Positions 41,361-51,618 of a DNA stretch of 64,000 nucleotides are shown here, one piece after another. The translations under genes and the position numbers were made by a program. The number at the start of each line of letters is the position of its first letter. Position 1 is the stretch's first letter. Origin of the DNA: Myxococcales bacterium (lineage in GTDB: Bacteria; Myxococcota; Myxococcia; Myxococcales; JAJYLH01); NCBI GenBank assembly GCA_021787845.1, contig JAJYLH010000007.1, positions 62,001-126,000 on the forward strand. The letters are read 5' to 3'. The notes below the pieces were generated by a model. The model searched no databases and was not told the origin of the DNA. It saw only the letters and a program-made list of their open reading frames with translations.

Positions 41361-41366
41361 AATATA
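41361..41366 (-). promoter_or_regulatory. Putative -10 box of the tatB-tatC-PNP operon
   Basis: TATATT on the minus strand, in otherwise GC-only surroundings, about 30 bases before the tatB ATG. The matching -35 (CCGAGG at the right distance) is poor. Confidence 0.35.
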
Positions 41367-41504
41367 GCGCCGGCCGCCCGCGGCCTCGGCGTCCGGTCGA
41401 ACCTCTCGAACAGCTCGCCCGGGCCGCCCATGCCATCCGGCCCGCGGGGCGCCTCCAGGTTCGTTCGCCCGCGCGAATCGGAGCGGTTAGGCTCCGCGGC
41501 CAGG

Positions 41505-42947
41505 ATGGATGCCGCCCGCGCGATTCTCGACTGGCTCCGAACGCGTTCCAAGGCCGAACGAAGCGCGCTCGCTCGCGCGGCGACTTCGCGGGCACGTGAG
41601 CTGGGGCTCGTCTTCCTTCGTCCGGACGGCGCGTTCGACATCCCGCTCGCGCTGTCGCCGGTCGTGACCTCCGAGGCGGACCTCGCCCGGCGCGCGCTGG
41701 ACGCGCACGCGCTCCTGGGCGCGGTCGTGAAGGCGGCACGGCACCTGCTCGACGGCAGCGCTGGCGAAGAGCGCACGGCGGTCGTCTTCCGCCATCTCGG
41801 CCCCCTGGAGCGCTCCTGTCTGGCGAAGGGGCCGGCCGCCGAGGACGTGACCATCGCCCGGGTCGATTGGTTCCTCGATGCCGCGGGCGGGCACCACGCG
41901 CTCGAGCTGAACGCGACCATCCCGGCGATGCAGACCTACTCCGACGCGGCCCAGCGCGCGTTTCTCTTGACCCTGGGCGAGGCCGCGCGGCTCTCCCCGG
42001 AGACCGTCGAGCGCCTGGTGGCGGCGAACGGCTCGAACCAAGAGGATCTCCGGCGGTCGATCGTCGCGCACGCGGGGCTCGCCGACGACCGGCACCCGTC
42101 GATCGCGCTCGTCCATCGGGAAGGCGACGCCCAGATTCGGGAGCTGGAAGCGCTCGCCCAGGCGTTTCGGGCGGCGGGCCACCGGGCGCGGTGCGCGACG
42201 CCGTCCGAGATCTCGCTCGCGCCCGACCGCACGGCGCGGGTCGGCGGCGAACCGGTCGACCTGCTCTACCGGCACATCTTCGCCCGGCGGATTCCCGAAG
42301 GCTCGCCCCTCGAGGAGATCGCGCTCGGTCGCTCGACGACGCCTCTCTTGAACCCGGTGAACGCGCACCTCGAGGTCAAGGGCGTTCTCGCCGAGCTCAA
42401 GCGGCTCGTCACGGAGCAGGGCGGGAGCGGTCTCGGTCTCACCGAGCTCGAGCGCGAGGTGGTCGAGCGCGTCGTCCCATGGACCAGGCTCTTCGAACCC
42501 GGGCCCGCCACCGGTCCCGACGGGTCCCGCCACCCGGACCTGGTCGCGCTCGTTCGAGCCGCACCGGCCCGGTTCGTCGTCAAACGCTCCTGGGACTACG
42601 GCGGCAAGAGCGTCTTCATCGGCCGCGACACCTTCGCTCGGGACGGCGAGAACGGGTGGAATCGCCAGCTCGACTCGGCTCTCGCGCAAGGACCCGGCGC
42701 GTTCGTCGTGCAGGAGCTGATCGAGACCCCGCGCCAGCGCCACCTGATCGTCGCTGCGGAGGGTGAGACCGCTCTCGAGGAGGTCTTCGTCGACGCCTCC
42801 ACCTACACCGCGTCGGGCACGAAAGCGGTGCCACAGGGCAGCGTCGCCCGCTTCTCCCGCGGGGGAATCGTCAACATCGTCGGCGGCGGCGGGGTGGCGC
42901 CGCTCGTCCGCGAGCCGGTCGCGCGGGCCATCGCCGAGGCGCTCTGA
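41505..42947 (+). CDS. ATP-grasp-like protein, 480 aa
   Basis: ATG 41505 after an in-frame region lacking protein character. Notable segments: ALELNATIPAMQTYSDAAQR (metal-binding Glu/Asn type), PVDLLYRHIFARRIPEGSPL, LLNPVNAHLEVKGVLAELKR, FVVKRSWDYGGKSVFIGRDT (ATP-binding Lys and Gly-rich loop), FVVQELIETPRQRHLI and GGIVNIVGGGGVAPLV. This order resembles glutathione-synthetase-like or circularly permuted ATP-grasp ligases of unknown substrate. Single gene, converging on the aminopeptidase gene. Exact reaction unknown. Confidence 0.6.
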   Translation: MDAARAILDWLRTRSKAERSALARAATSRARELGLVFLRPDGAFDIPLALSPVVTSEADLARRALDAHALLGAVVKAARHLLDGSAGEERTAVVFRHLGPLERSCLAKGPAAEDVTIARVDWFLDAAGGHHALELNATIPAMQTYSDAAQRAFLLTLGEAARLSPETVERLVAANGSNQEDLRRSIVAHAGLADDRHPSIALVHREGDAQIRELEALAQAFRAAGHRARCATPSEISLAPDRTARVGGEPVDLLYRHIFARRIPEGSPLEEIALGRSTTPLLNPVNAHLEVKGVLAELKRLVTEQGGSGLGLTELEREVVERVVPWTRLFEPGPATGPDGSRHPDLVALVRAAPARFVVKRSWDYGGKSVFIGRDTFARDGENGWNRQLDSALAQGPGAFVVQELIETPRQRHLIVAAEGETALEEVFVDASTYTASGTKAVPQGSVARFSRGGIVNIVGGGGVAPLVREPVARAIAEAL

Positions 42948-42991
42948 CACGACGCGAGCTGGCCGCTCGGCCGGGATGCCGACAAAGAGCG

Positions 42992-44176
42992 TCAGGGCAC
43001 GAGCTTGCCGTGCTGGACGAGAGGGGTGCCGTTGACCGTGACGGTGGCGTCCGGGAGCAGGAAGCTCGCCGCGAACGAGGTGTCGTCGTTGGAGCCGCCG
43101 ACGCGCTTGTCGTAACCGATGCCGATGGTGACCATCCCCGCCATCTCGCTCGAACGGTAGGTGCTGCCGCGGGGCGGCCGCGAGGCGTCGTTGGTGCCGA
43201 CCGCGAAGACGCCGATGATGCCTTTGCTTCCCGAGGCGTCGTCGAAGGCTCGCTGGAAGAGGTCGTACCCCGCTCCGCCGCTCTCCGGGAGCGCTTTCCC
43301 GTCGGTGAAGCGCAGGTGGACCCCTTTGACCAGCGTCCCATCGATCACCGTGTCGCCGACGAGCTCGCCGGTGCCGAAGAGCGTATGGGGCGCGGCCGCG
43401 ACCTCGCCGGCGGGCAGCGAAATCTCGTGCGCGCCGGGCCTGGCGAGCGTGTCGGGGTCGAAGAAGCCGTTGTTCACGTACAAGGGGCCGCCCGAGAGCC
43501 GGAGCGACAGGTCGGTCCCGTTCGGCGCGGTGACGCGGATCTGCTTGAGGCCGGCGAGAGCCTTGCGCACGCGGTCGGTCTTGAACTGGATGAGGGGGGT
43601 CTTCACCTCTGCCGCCGCCCACATCGCCCGCTGGAACGCGGCCGGTTCGGCGTGGAAGAGCCGCGCGCTCTCCTCCGACGGGTAGGCCGCGCCCGCGACC
43701 TCGAGGCGCCGCACGTTCGACCGCCAGAAAGTGTCGTCGAGCGCCTTGCGCCCGTCGCGCAGGTGGTCGAGCCGACCGGGAGCGATGCCGGAGAGTAGAC
43801 CAGGGTCGAAAGGGCTCGCCAGGTCGATGACCACGGTCGACGTCTGCAAGACCGACTGTCCGCACGGCGGCGCCTGCGCGAGAGCCGACTCCGGGGCGGC
43901 CTGAATCCAGGCCCGGACCGCGTCGGGCGAGACGAAGTCGATGGTCGTGGCCGCGCCCTTCTCCGCCGCCTGGGTAGCGACCTCCTCGGCGAGCGAGAGC
44001 GTCTGGTGCCCGGCCCGAACCAGCACCACATCCTGGCCGCCGACCTGGGCGGCGCTGACGATCTGCCGGGCGAGGGCCGAGTCGGGCCCCGCCGCCGGCC
44101 GCCGGGTCGTCTTGTGGGGCCGAGCGAGAGCGGTAGAGCCGAGCGCAACGAGCAGCAGGGTCGCGGGCAGGCGCAT
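42992..44176 (-). CDS. Secreted M29-like aminopeptidase
   Basis: 394 residues with signal MRLPATLLLVALGSTALA. The C-terminal part contains ISLPAGEVAAAPHTLFGTGE, GDTVIDGTLVKGVHLRFTDG and MVTIGIGYDKRVGGSNDDTS, corresponding to the GEV-type metal Glu and the catalytic C-terminal region of thermophilic (M29) aminopeptidases. The usual cobalt/zinc-binding His of M29 enzymes is hard to place, so activity is uncertain. Exported, unlike most M29 members. ATG at 44174-44176. Divergent from the PgpH-type gene. Confidence 0.65.
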   Translation of the reverse strand: MRLPATLLLVALGSTALARPHKTTRRPAAGPDSALARQIVSAAQVGGQDVVLVRAGHQTLSLAEEVATQAAEKGAATTIDFVSPDAVRAWIQAAPESALAQAPPCGQSVLQTSTVVIDLASPFDPGLLSGIAPGRLDHLRDGRKALDDTFWRSNVRRLEVAGAAYPSEESARLFHAEPAAFQRAMWAAAEVKTPLIQFKTDRVRKALAGLKQIRVTAPNGTDLSLRLSGGPLYVNNGFFDPDTLARPGAHEISLPAGEVAAAPHTLFGTGELVGDTVIDGTLVKGVHLRFTDGKALPESGGAGYDLFQRAFDDASGSKGIIGVFAVGTNDASRPPRGSTYRSSEMAGMVTIGIGYDKRVGGSNDDTSFAASFLLPDATVTVNGTPLVQHGKLVP

Positions 44177-44381
44177 GGCGTTCGCTTCCGTTCCTAAAAG
44201 AGGCCGCGTTCGGGCCGGCGGGGCCTTGGCTTAGCACGCTCGCTCGGGTCGGGTGAGCAACAGGCGGTCCGCGCCGGTTCTCGAGGGGCTTTCACGCCAG
44301 CTTCGGTTCTGCCTATCCTCGGCTTCCAGAAGACGTTCTTTGCGCCGAGGCGGCCGGCCTCGGGGAGAGCCTCACCTGAAG

Positions 44382-46829
44382 GTGCCAACCGACGAGGCGG
44401 CGCCAGCGAAGTCCCCGGGGCGAGGAGCGCTCCGGCGCCTCGGTGCGCGCCTCATCAGCCCGGCGGCGCGCCTCAAGGCCACCGGCGTCGCGGCGTTGCT
44501 CGTGGTCGGTCTGGGAGCGGCAGCGCTCCTGCCCCCATCGTCGGTGGTCGCGGACCTGCCCGGCGACAGCGCCCTCGGGACCCTCGCCACCCGTTCGATC
44601 AAGGCGAGCCGCGACTACCTGATTCCGGACCCGGACGCGACGCAGGGGCTCGAGCAGGCCGCGGTGCGCGCGGTGCGTCCGGTCTACGACTTCGACGTCT
44701 CGGTCGCCCTGACGGAGGCGGCTCGCATCGCCGACGCCTTTTCGGCGGTGCGCGCCGAGCAGGCCCAGGCGCTCGCGGCCCGGCCCCAGCGCAAGGCGCG
44801 CGGGCACTCGAAGGCGGCGCCGGCGACCGGGGACGACTTGGTCCAGGCGGCGGCGCCCTTCTACGGCGAGTTCCTGAAACGGCTGCAGACGGTGGTGGAC
44901 GAGAACGAATACCGGGAGCTGTCGCGCCTGCAATTCGCGCAGCCCATCCAGCGGGCGGCCGAGCTCTTGGTGCGGGGGACGCTGTCGGAAGAGGTCGCGC
45001 CCAGCCGGGAGCTGCTCTTCGCCGACCGCGAGCGCGGCATCACCATCCGGTCGGTCCACGGCACTTCGGCGCGCCCGGAGCGCGAGATCCAGGACGTCGA
45101 CCGGATTCCCGACGTCGCCCGCATCCGCCAGGACCTGAACCGCTTCGCCTCGGGGGAGCCCGAAGGGACCTCGACGAGCCGCGTCGGGCAGGTCGCCCTG
45201 GTGCTGCCCGCGGACCTCGACCCGCAGACCAGGAGGGCTGCAGCTCTGCTCGCCGCCCGGGTGGTCACCCCGAACCTCGCCTACAACGCGTCCGAGACCG
45301 AGGCGCGCAAAGAGGCCGCGGCCGAGGCGGTCAAGCCGGTCGTCCTCCAGATCGCGCGCGGGGAGAAGATCGTCGGGGACGGCGAGCGGATCCAGAAGCG
45401 CGATCTCCTGGTCTTCCACTACCTGCGCGAGCAGGCGCGCGCGCTCGACGACGTGCAGATGCGCACCGGCGCGGCGCTCTTCGCGATGCTCCTCGTGCTC
45501 TTCGCTTTCCGGCTCGCCCGCCGGACGGTGAAGGGCTTTCGGCCCTCCAAGCGGGACCTCGTGTTCCTTTCGGTGGTGCTCCTCGGCAACTTGGGCCTCG
45601 TGCGGGCGGCGCTCGCGGGAACGGAGGCGCTGCGCGACCAGCTCCCGCTCCTGACGAGCGACGCGGCGGTGCTGCTCATCCCCCTGACCGCGGGCGCGAT
45701 GCTGGTGCGGATGCTCCGGTCGGGCGAGAGCTCGGTGTTGTTCGCGCTGGTCTTCGCGCCGCTGGTGGCGGTGCAGCTCGGCTCCACCCCGGCGGCGGCG
45801 GTGGCGCTCGTCTCCAGCCTGGCGGCAGCGGACCAGCTCGGCAGACGGGCTGGAGCCCGGGGGCTCTTCGTGGCGGCGCTGCACGCGGCGGTGGCGGCGG
45901 CGCTGGTGGTGGTGGCGCTCGCGTTGTTCGGCGGGCGGCTGCTCTTGCCCGAGACCACCGTGCACGCGGCGGTGGCGGCGGTCGGCGCCGGAGTCCTCTC
46001 GCCTCTGTGCGCGGCGCTGGTGGCGCCGCTGGGCGAGGCGGTGTTCGGCTACGCTTCCGAGGGGCGTCTGGCGCGGCTGGCGAGCTTGAACCAGCCGGTG
46101 CTCAAGGAGTTGATCATCCGGGCGCCGGGGACCTACCACCACAGCCTCCTCGTCGGGGCGCTCGCCGAGGCGGCGGCGCGCAAGGTGGGCGCGAATCCGC
46201 TCCTGGCCCGGGTGGGCGGCTACTACCACGACCTCGGGAAGGCGAATCAGCCGCTCATGTTCGGGGAGAACCAGAAGCTGGAGAACCGGTTGGAGAAGCT
46301 GATGCCGGAGGCGGCGGCAGCGGCGCTCTTGAGCCACGTGACCGACGGAATCGAGCGGGCGCAAGCGGCGCGCCTCCCGAGAGCGGTGCAGGAGATCATC
46401 CGGCAGCATCACGGGACCCGGTCGGCCGGCGGCTTCTTCGGGCGGGCGAAGGAGCTCGCCGAGCGGGAAGGCCGCCTTCCTCCGCCGGAAGCGCTCTTCC
46501 ACTATCCCGGCCCGAAGCCGCGGTCCCGGGAGGCGGCGGTGGTGATGCTGGCCGACTCGGTCGAGGCCGCGTCGCGCGGGATGCTCGACCCGGCGTCGGA
46601 GAAGCTCGCGGCGCTCGTACCGAAGGTGGTGGAGCCGATCGTGATCGACGGGCAGCTCGACGAGTGCGACCTGTCGCTGGCGGAAGTCCGGCAGATCATC
46701 GCGGCGTTGCAGCAGACGCTGATCGAGGTCCACGGGCTGACCCGGGTGGAGCCGTTGGGGTCGAGGCTCGCGTCGCCGCCGCCGGCCGAACCGCGCAACG
46801 AGCCTCGCGCGGGCGTCAAGGTGCTCTAG
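44382..46829 (+). CDS. PgpH/YqfF-type 7TM HD-domain phosphohydrolase
   Basis: 815 residues from GTG 44382 (GTG 44253 would add 43 Arg-rich residues; start uncertain). One membrane segment at about 29-48 (ATGVAALLVVGLGAAALL), a periplasmic 7TMR-HDED-type domain of about 330 residues, a seven-helix membrane block (from ALFAMLLVLFAFRLA), then a cytosolic HD domain: GTYHHSLLVGALAEAAA (His near 586) and YYHDLGKANQP (His-Asp 616-617), HVTDGIERA, IIRQHHG. Members hydrolyse c-di-AMP in Firmicutes (PgpH); here the substrate is unproven. 81 bases before the converging end of the site-2 protease gene. Confidence 0.85.
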   Translation: MPTDEAAPAKSPGRGALRRLGARLISPAARLKATGVAALLVVGLGAAALLPPSSVVADLPGDSALGTLATRSIKASRDYLIPDPDATQGLEQAAVRAVRPVYDFDVSVALTEAARIADAFSAVRAEQAQALAARPQRKARGHSKAAPATGDDLVQAAAPFYGEFLKRLQTVVDENEYRELSRLQFAQPIQRAAELLVRGTLSEEVAPSRELLFADRERGITIRSVHGTSARPEREIQDVDRIPDVARIRQDLNRFASGEPEGTSTSRVGQVALVLPADLDPQTRRAAALLAARVVTPNLAYNASETEARKEAAAEAVKPVVLQIARGEKIVGDGERIQKRDLLVFHYLREQARALDDVQMRTGAALFAMLLVLFAFRLARRTVKGFRPSKRDLVFLSVVLLGNLGLVRAALAGTEALRDQLPLLTSDAAVLLIPLTAGAMLVRMLRSGESSVLFALVFAPLVAVQLGSTPAAAVALVSSLAAADQLGRRAGARGLFVAALHAAVAAALVVVALALFGGRLLLPETTVHAAVAAVGAGVLSPLCAALVAPLGEAVFGYASEGRLARLASLNQPVLKELIIRAPGTYHHSLLVGALAEAAARKVGANPLLARVGGYYHDLGKANQPLMFGENQKLENRLEKLMPEAAAAALLSHVTDGIERAQAARLPRAVQEIIRQHHGTRSAGGFFGRAKELAEREGRLPPPEALFHYPGPKPRSREAAVVMLADSVEAASRGMLDPASEKLAALVPKVVEPIVIDGQLDECDLSLAEVRQIIAALQQTLIEVHGLTRVEPLGSRLASPPPAEPRNEPRAGVKVL

Positions 46830-46909
46830 CGCGGTTGCTCTTCTTTCGGCTCTTCGTCCACGCACGTGCGGGCAGTATCTGAAGCGGGGAGCCTCGAAGA
46901 GGCGGCGAT

Positions 46910-48088
46910 TCACAGCCAGCCGTGGACGGTGTCGGCGCCGCCGGGGACCTCGGCGCCGGGGCGGCCGACGACGATCGTCCGCCGCGGCACCGCCTGGTGC
47001 GCGAGCTTCCTGAGCCGCAGCGCTCTCGCCAAGTCGTTGGGCTCCAGGATACCGACAACGTCGCCGCCCTCCAGCACCGGGGCCTCGGAGGTGTCGCGCT
47101 CGGCCATCGCCTCCAGAGCGTCGGTCAACAGCTCCTCCGCCTGGAGCCGCGGGACGTTCCGCTGGGTGATCGCGGAAATCGGCGTGCGGTCGCGCTCCAG
47201 GGGTCGCAGCGCCTCCAGATGGTGCAGCGCCACGACGCCCACGAGCCGCCCGCCCTCGACCACCGGGAGCGCCGTCTGGTGCGACTCGGCGAGCCGCCAA
47301 GCCGCATGGGTCGCGGGCAGCCATCCGTCCACCACCTCGCGCGAGGGCGTCATCACGTCGCGGACCTTGACGCCGGAAAGCTGGTCTTCCTGCACCGCCT
47401 GGTTCTTCTCCGCCGCCGCCCCGGCCCAGATGAACACGCCGATGAGCGCGAGAATCAGGTTTCCGCCGACCAGGCCGACCGCGACGAAGAGCCCGGAGAA
47501 GACCATTCCCGCGCCGGCCGCCCAGCGCGTCGCGCGCACCCGGGTCATCCTGGTGGACAGGAGCGCTCTCAAGACCCGTCCGCCGTCCATCGGGAACGCC
47601 GGCAGGAGGTTGAAGACGGCCAGGATCAGGTTCATCTCGCCGAGGTAGAACAACCCGAAGCGCACGTCGGCCGGCGCGCCGCCCAGGCGGTAGGCGCCCA
47701 GGCCCGCGACGCCGATGGCGAGCGACACGAGCGGCCCCAGCGCGGCGATCAGCGCTTCCTGGGACGGCTTCTTCGGCAGGCCCTTGAGCTCGGAGACTCC
47801 GCCCAAGAGCATCAGGGTGATCGACGCGACCTTGCCGCCGTAGCGCAGCGCCAACAGCGAGTGGCCGAGCTCGTGCGCGAGCACGCACGCGAACAGGAGC
47901 ACCGCGAGCGCGATGCCCCACACGTAGGGCGGCAGCACGATCGCCTGGGGGGAGACCCCGGCGGCCTTCGCGACCGGCCCGAACTGCGCGGCCATCAGGT
48001 ACGCGAGGTAGGGGACGATGAGCAAGAGCGTCCAGTGCGCTTTGATCGGGATGCCGCGAACGCGCGCGAGCGTCAAGGAACCGCGCAT
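46910..48088 (-). CDS. M50 family site-2 protease with CBS domains (SpoIVFB/Rip3-like)
   Basis: 392 residues. Zinc motif HELGH at 72-76 within ALAVLLFACVLAHELGHSLLALRYGG, and NLLPAFPMDGG at 160-170 supplying the Asp ligand, in a membrane core of about six helices. Residues about 235-365 hold two CBS domains (VRDVMTPSREVVDGWLPATH and ISAITQRNVPRLQAEELLTD), which usually bind adenine nucleotides. It would cut membrane-embedded regulators in an energy-responsive way; substrate unknown. ATG at 48086-48088. Divergent from the receiver gene. Confidence 0.92.
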   Translation of the reverse strand: MRGSLTLARVRGIPIKAHWTLLLIVPYLAYLMAAQFGPVAKAAGVSPQAIVLPPYVWGIALAVLLFACVLAHELGHSLLALRYGGKVASITLMLLGGVSELKGLPKKPSQEALIAALGPLVSLAIGVAGLGAYRLGGAPADVRFGLFYLGEMNLILAVFNLLPAFPMDGGRVLRALLSTRMTRVRATRWAAGAGMVFSGLFVAVGLVGGNLILALIGVFIWAGAAAEKNQAVQEDQLSGVKVRDVMTPSREVVDGWLPATHAAWRLAESHQTALPVVEGGRLVGVVALHHLEALRPLERDRTPISAITQRNVPRLQAEELLTDALEAMAERDTSEAPVLEGGDVVGILEPNDLARALRLRKLAHQAVPRRTIVVGRPGAEVPGGADTVHGWL

Positions 48089-48239
48089 GCTGTAAAGCTA
48101 GGAGCCATGTGGCGAGTTGGCGCCGGCGGCCGGGATCGAGCGGCATTCCCCTCGAGCGGGCGCCTCGACACGGCCGGGCCGCCTGCCTATCCTTGGCTTC
48201 GAACGAGACTCGTCCGCTGGCCGACGGGAGCTTTGGCGC

Positions 48240-48626
48240 TTGCGCCCCTACATCCTCATCGTGGATGACGACACGGACCTGCTCGAGGCGCTGGAGCTGG
48301 AGTTGGAGGACCACGGCTACGCGGTGAAGACGGCGACCAACGGGCTGGAAGCGCTGGAACGGGTCCGGGAAGCGCTGCCGATGCTGATCATCGCGGACCT
48401 GGCGATGCCGGTGATGAACGGCCGCAAGATGCTCCAGATCCTCCGGCGGGACGCCGAGGCGAAGGCGGTGCCGGTGCTCATCCTCTCGGCGTTCGGCTAC
48501 GAGTGGGAGGCCGAGCTGATGGGCGCGCAGGGGTACATCCGCAAACCCGTCTCGGCCGCGCAGCTCGAGCGGGAGATCGCTCAGGTGCTGACCGGCGCCC
48601 CGAAGAAGGCCGCGCTGCTCAACTAG
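48240..48626 (+). CDS. Stand-alone response-regulator receiver domain (CheY-like)
   Basis: 128 residues from TTG 48240, preceded by GGGAG; upstream in-frame sequence is not protein-like. RPYILIVDDDTDLLEALELE gives the acidic pocket, Asp53 in LIIADLAMP is the phospho-acceptor, Ser/Thr in LILSAFG and Lys in YIRKPVS complete the switch. No output domain, so it signals by protein contact. No kinase gene is adjacent. Divergent from the site-2 protease. Confidence 0.88.
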   Translation: MRPYILIVDDDTDLLEALELELEDHGYAVKTATNGLEALERVREALPMLIIADLAMPVMNGRKMLQILRRDAEAKAVPVLILSAFGYEWEAELMGAQGYIRKPVSAAQLEREIAQVLTGAPKKAALLN

Positions 48627-48808
48627 CCAGGCGAGAGCGCTCCAGTTCGCCGGCTGCCCCGCCGCTTAGGTGCTGGACACATTCAATTTGAGCATGTTCG
48701 GGCGCCGTCGCGTTCCCGCTCATCCTGATCCACCAAGCCACGAAATCTTCGCGCCGCGCGCAAATACTCGACCCCGCGGCAAGACGTGATGGCATGGGCG
48801 TCCTCGCA

Positions 48809-48880
48809 GCGTCCTCGCCCGTGAAGCCCAGCCGAACCCACCGACATGGCAGGTTCCCGAGCTCTCACGGGCGAGGACGC
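48809..48880. repeat. Perfect 16-bp inverted repeat
   Basis: GCGTCCTCGCCCGTGA at 48809-48824 and TCACGGGCGAGGACGC at 48865-48880, 40 bases apart. A further partial copy of GGGCGTCCTCGC precedes it at 48797-48807. Resembles a dispersed palindromic element rather than a terminator because no T-run follows. Confidence 0.7.
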
Positions 48881-48975
48881 CCGTGCCACTATCCGCGATC
48901 AGCTTCAAGATCGAGCTCGGGTTGTAGGCGATAGCCCGCGCCATGCGCAGTCGACGGATGGGCGGGAACGCCCGG

Positions 48976-49037
48976 GATCGCTCGCCCTTCGACAGGGTTC
49001 ATCCTGAGCTTGCCGAAGGGCTCAGGGTGAGCGGTCC
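48976..49037. repeat. Dispersed intergenic repeat family B, copy 3
   Basis: Nested inverted repeats: CCCTTCG (48985-48991) with CGAAGGG (49014-49020), and CTGAGC (49004-49009) with GCTCAG (49020-49025), bracketed by GCTCGCCCT and AGGGTGAGC. Shares TCATCC-GAGC, CGAAGG and GAGCGGT words with 5606-5657 and 17421-17465. Confidence 0.65.
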
Positions 49038-49109
49038 AGGACACCACGATTGGTCAACATCTCGATGCCGGTGGCCGAGCGGTCCCGCGGGCATATCGAG
49101 GAGAACGGC

Positions 49110-49145
49110 ACGAGCCGCCCCCCATCGGCTCTGGAAGCGGCTCGT
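49110..49145 (-). terminator. Possible terminator of the alpha operon
   Basis: ACGAGCCGC (49110-49118) pairs perfectly with GCGGCTCGT (49137-49145). Located about 35 bases beyond the rplQ stop. No T-run on the minus strand, so an intrinsic terminator is uncertain. Confidence 0.35.
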
Positions 49146-49178
49146 CCCGATTCATCGCTCGCTCGACCGACGGCTGGC

Positions 49179-49628
49179 CTAAGCGCTCTCCTCGGTCTTC
49201 TCTTCCGCCTTCGCCTCGGCGCCGGCCTTCTCCGCCTTCTTCTCGCCCTCCGCCGGCGCTTCTGCCTTCCCGCTCTTCTCCACCAGCTCGAGCAGGCCCA
49301 TGTCGGCGTTGTCGCCGTGGCGGAAGCCCAGCTTGAGGATGCGCGTGTACCCGCCCGGCCGGTGCTCGAAACGCGGGCGCAGCTCGTCGAACACCTTCTT
49401 CACCAGCGTCTCGTTCTTCAACACCTTGAACGCCTGCCGCCGGGCATGCAGCGTGTTCTTCTTCCCGAGCGTGATCACCTTCTCCGCGAGCCGGCGCGCT
49501 TCCTTCGCCTTCGGCACCGTGGTCGTAATCCGCTCGTGCTCGATCAGCGAGGCGACCATGTTCCCCAGCATCGCCAGCCGGTGCGGGGTCGAACGGCCGA
49601 GCTTGCGGCCCTGGTTGTTGTGGCGCAT
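49179..49628 (-). CDS. rplQ: 50S ribosomal protein L17
   Basis: 149 residues. [20 protein letters not shown] start, [29 protein letters not shown], then [10 protein letters not shown] and [23 protein letters not shown]: full L17 signature, followed by a 35-residue Lys/Glu/Ala-rich acidic tail beyond the usual length of about 120. Last gene of the alpha operon, 43 bases after rpoA. Confidence 0.97.
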   Translation of the reverse strand: MRHNNQGRKLGRSTPHRLAMLGNMVASLIEHERITTTVPKAKEARRLAEKVITLGKKNTLHARRQAFKVLKNETLVKKVFDELRPRFEHRPGGYTRILKLGFRHGDNADMGLLELVEKSGKAEAPAEGEKKAEKAGAEAKAEEKTEESA

Positions 49629-49671
49629 CGACAGCTCTCCTTCATCAGGCCAAGAACGCTTGGCCCCTTCG

Positions 49672-50676
<1,005 letters not shown>

Positions 50677-50845
50677 CGCTTCCTTCCTCGCGCCGCCCAT
50701 CTCCACGCCGAAAGCCGAGCCGGCGGGCACCATCGGGTCGGACGCCTGGTGAGAGGTTCCGCGGGGGGTCGGCTCCGCCGCGGCCGAGCATGACGGCTGC
50801 TGGCCGGCAGGAACGCACCCGCCAGTCAGGACCGCAGAAAGAGGG

Positions 50846-51472
50846 CTACTTCGAGTAGAGCTCGACGATGAGCTGCTCCGCGATCGGCATCGTGATGTCC
50901 TCGCGGGCGGGCTCGGCCTTCACCCTGGCGGTGAACGCCTTCTTGTCCAGCTCGATCCACGGCACCAGTCCCCGCCGCTCGATCGCCTCCAGGGCCTCGT
51001 TGATACGCACGATGCGGCGGCTCTTCTCGCGGACCTCGATGACGTCGCCCGGCCGCACCTGGTAGGAGGGGATGTTGACCTTGCGGCCGTTGACCTGGAA
51101 GTGGCCGTGGCGCACGAGCTGCCGCGCCTCGTTGCGGGTGTCGGCGAAACCCGCGCGGAAGGCGACGTTGTCCAGCCGCTGCTCCAGGAACTTGAGCAGG
51201 TTCTCGCCGGTCTTGCCCTTCTTCGACGAAGCCCGCCGGTAGTAGCCGGCGAACTGGGCCTCAAGGAGGCCGTAGAGCCGCTTGACCTTCTGCTTCTCCC
51301 GGAGCTGCACGCCGTACTCGGAGAACTTGGTCCGGCCCTGGCCGTGCTGGCCGGGCGGGTACGGCCGCCGCTCGATGGCGCACTTGTCGGTGTGACAGCG
51401 GTCGCCCTTCAGGTACATCTTCAGGTTCTCGCGCCGGCAGATGCGGCACGCCGAGCCGTTGTAACGAGCCAT
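50846..51472 (-). CDS. rpsD: 30S ribosomal protein S4
   Basis: 208 residues from ATG 51470-51472 (the family starts MARY). Cys set CRICRREN...[15 protein letters not shown] suggests the zinc-binding form. The S4 RNA-binding domain is [42 protein letters not shown]. Ends in the conserved IVELYSK. S4 binds 16S rRNA first in assembly and often represses the alpha operon. 146 bases after rpsK, 169 before rpoA. Confidence 0.98.
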   Translation of the reverse strand: MARYNGSACRICRRENLKMYLKGDRCHTDKCAIERRPYPPGQHGQGRTKFSEYGVQLREKQKVKRLYGLLEAQFAGYYRRASSKKGKTGENLLKFLEQRLDNVAFRAGFADTRNEARQLVRHGHFQVNGRKVNIPSYQVRPGDVIEVREKSRRIVRINEALEAIERRGLVPWIELDKKAFTARVKAEPAREDITMPIAEQLIVELYSK

Positions 51473-51618
51473 CCTTCGAGCTCCTTCGGGACGACGCCGT
51501 CCAATGGGGAGCGGGAGCCCTTCCATCGGGCGCTACCGCATCCGGTCAGGCCGCGAGCGATGCCTCCCGATCCGGCCGGCCCGCGGCACACGCGCCGGAT
51601 CGACACCTCGCCCTTTCG

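Larger units (their letters stand above)
48627..49178. other. Repeat-rich gene-free interval
   Basis: Short ORFs here look spurious. Contents: GCGTCCTCGCCCGTGA (48809-48824) with its perfect 16-base complement at 48865-48880; family B repeat copy 3 at 48976-49037; and ACGAGCCGC/GCGGCTCGT (49110-49118/49137-49145) downstream of rplQ. It separates the converging receiver gene and ribosomal operon. Confidence 0.6.

Noticed and set aside
44313-48314. Minus-strand open frame of 1333 codons across the PgpH-type and M50 genes.
   Set aside because: Antisense shadow with no domain features; real genes on this stretch are well supported in other frames.
48683-48889. 68-residue minus-strand ORF in the gap before rplQ.
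   Set aside because: It spans the perfect inverted repeat and has no ribosome site or recognisable protein pattern; probably chance in repeat DNA.
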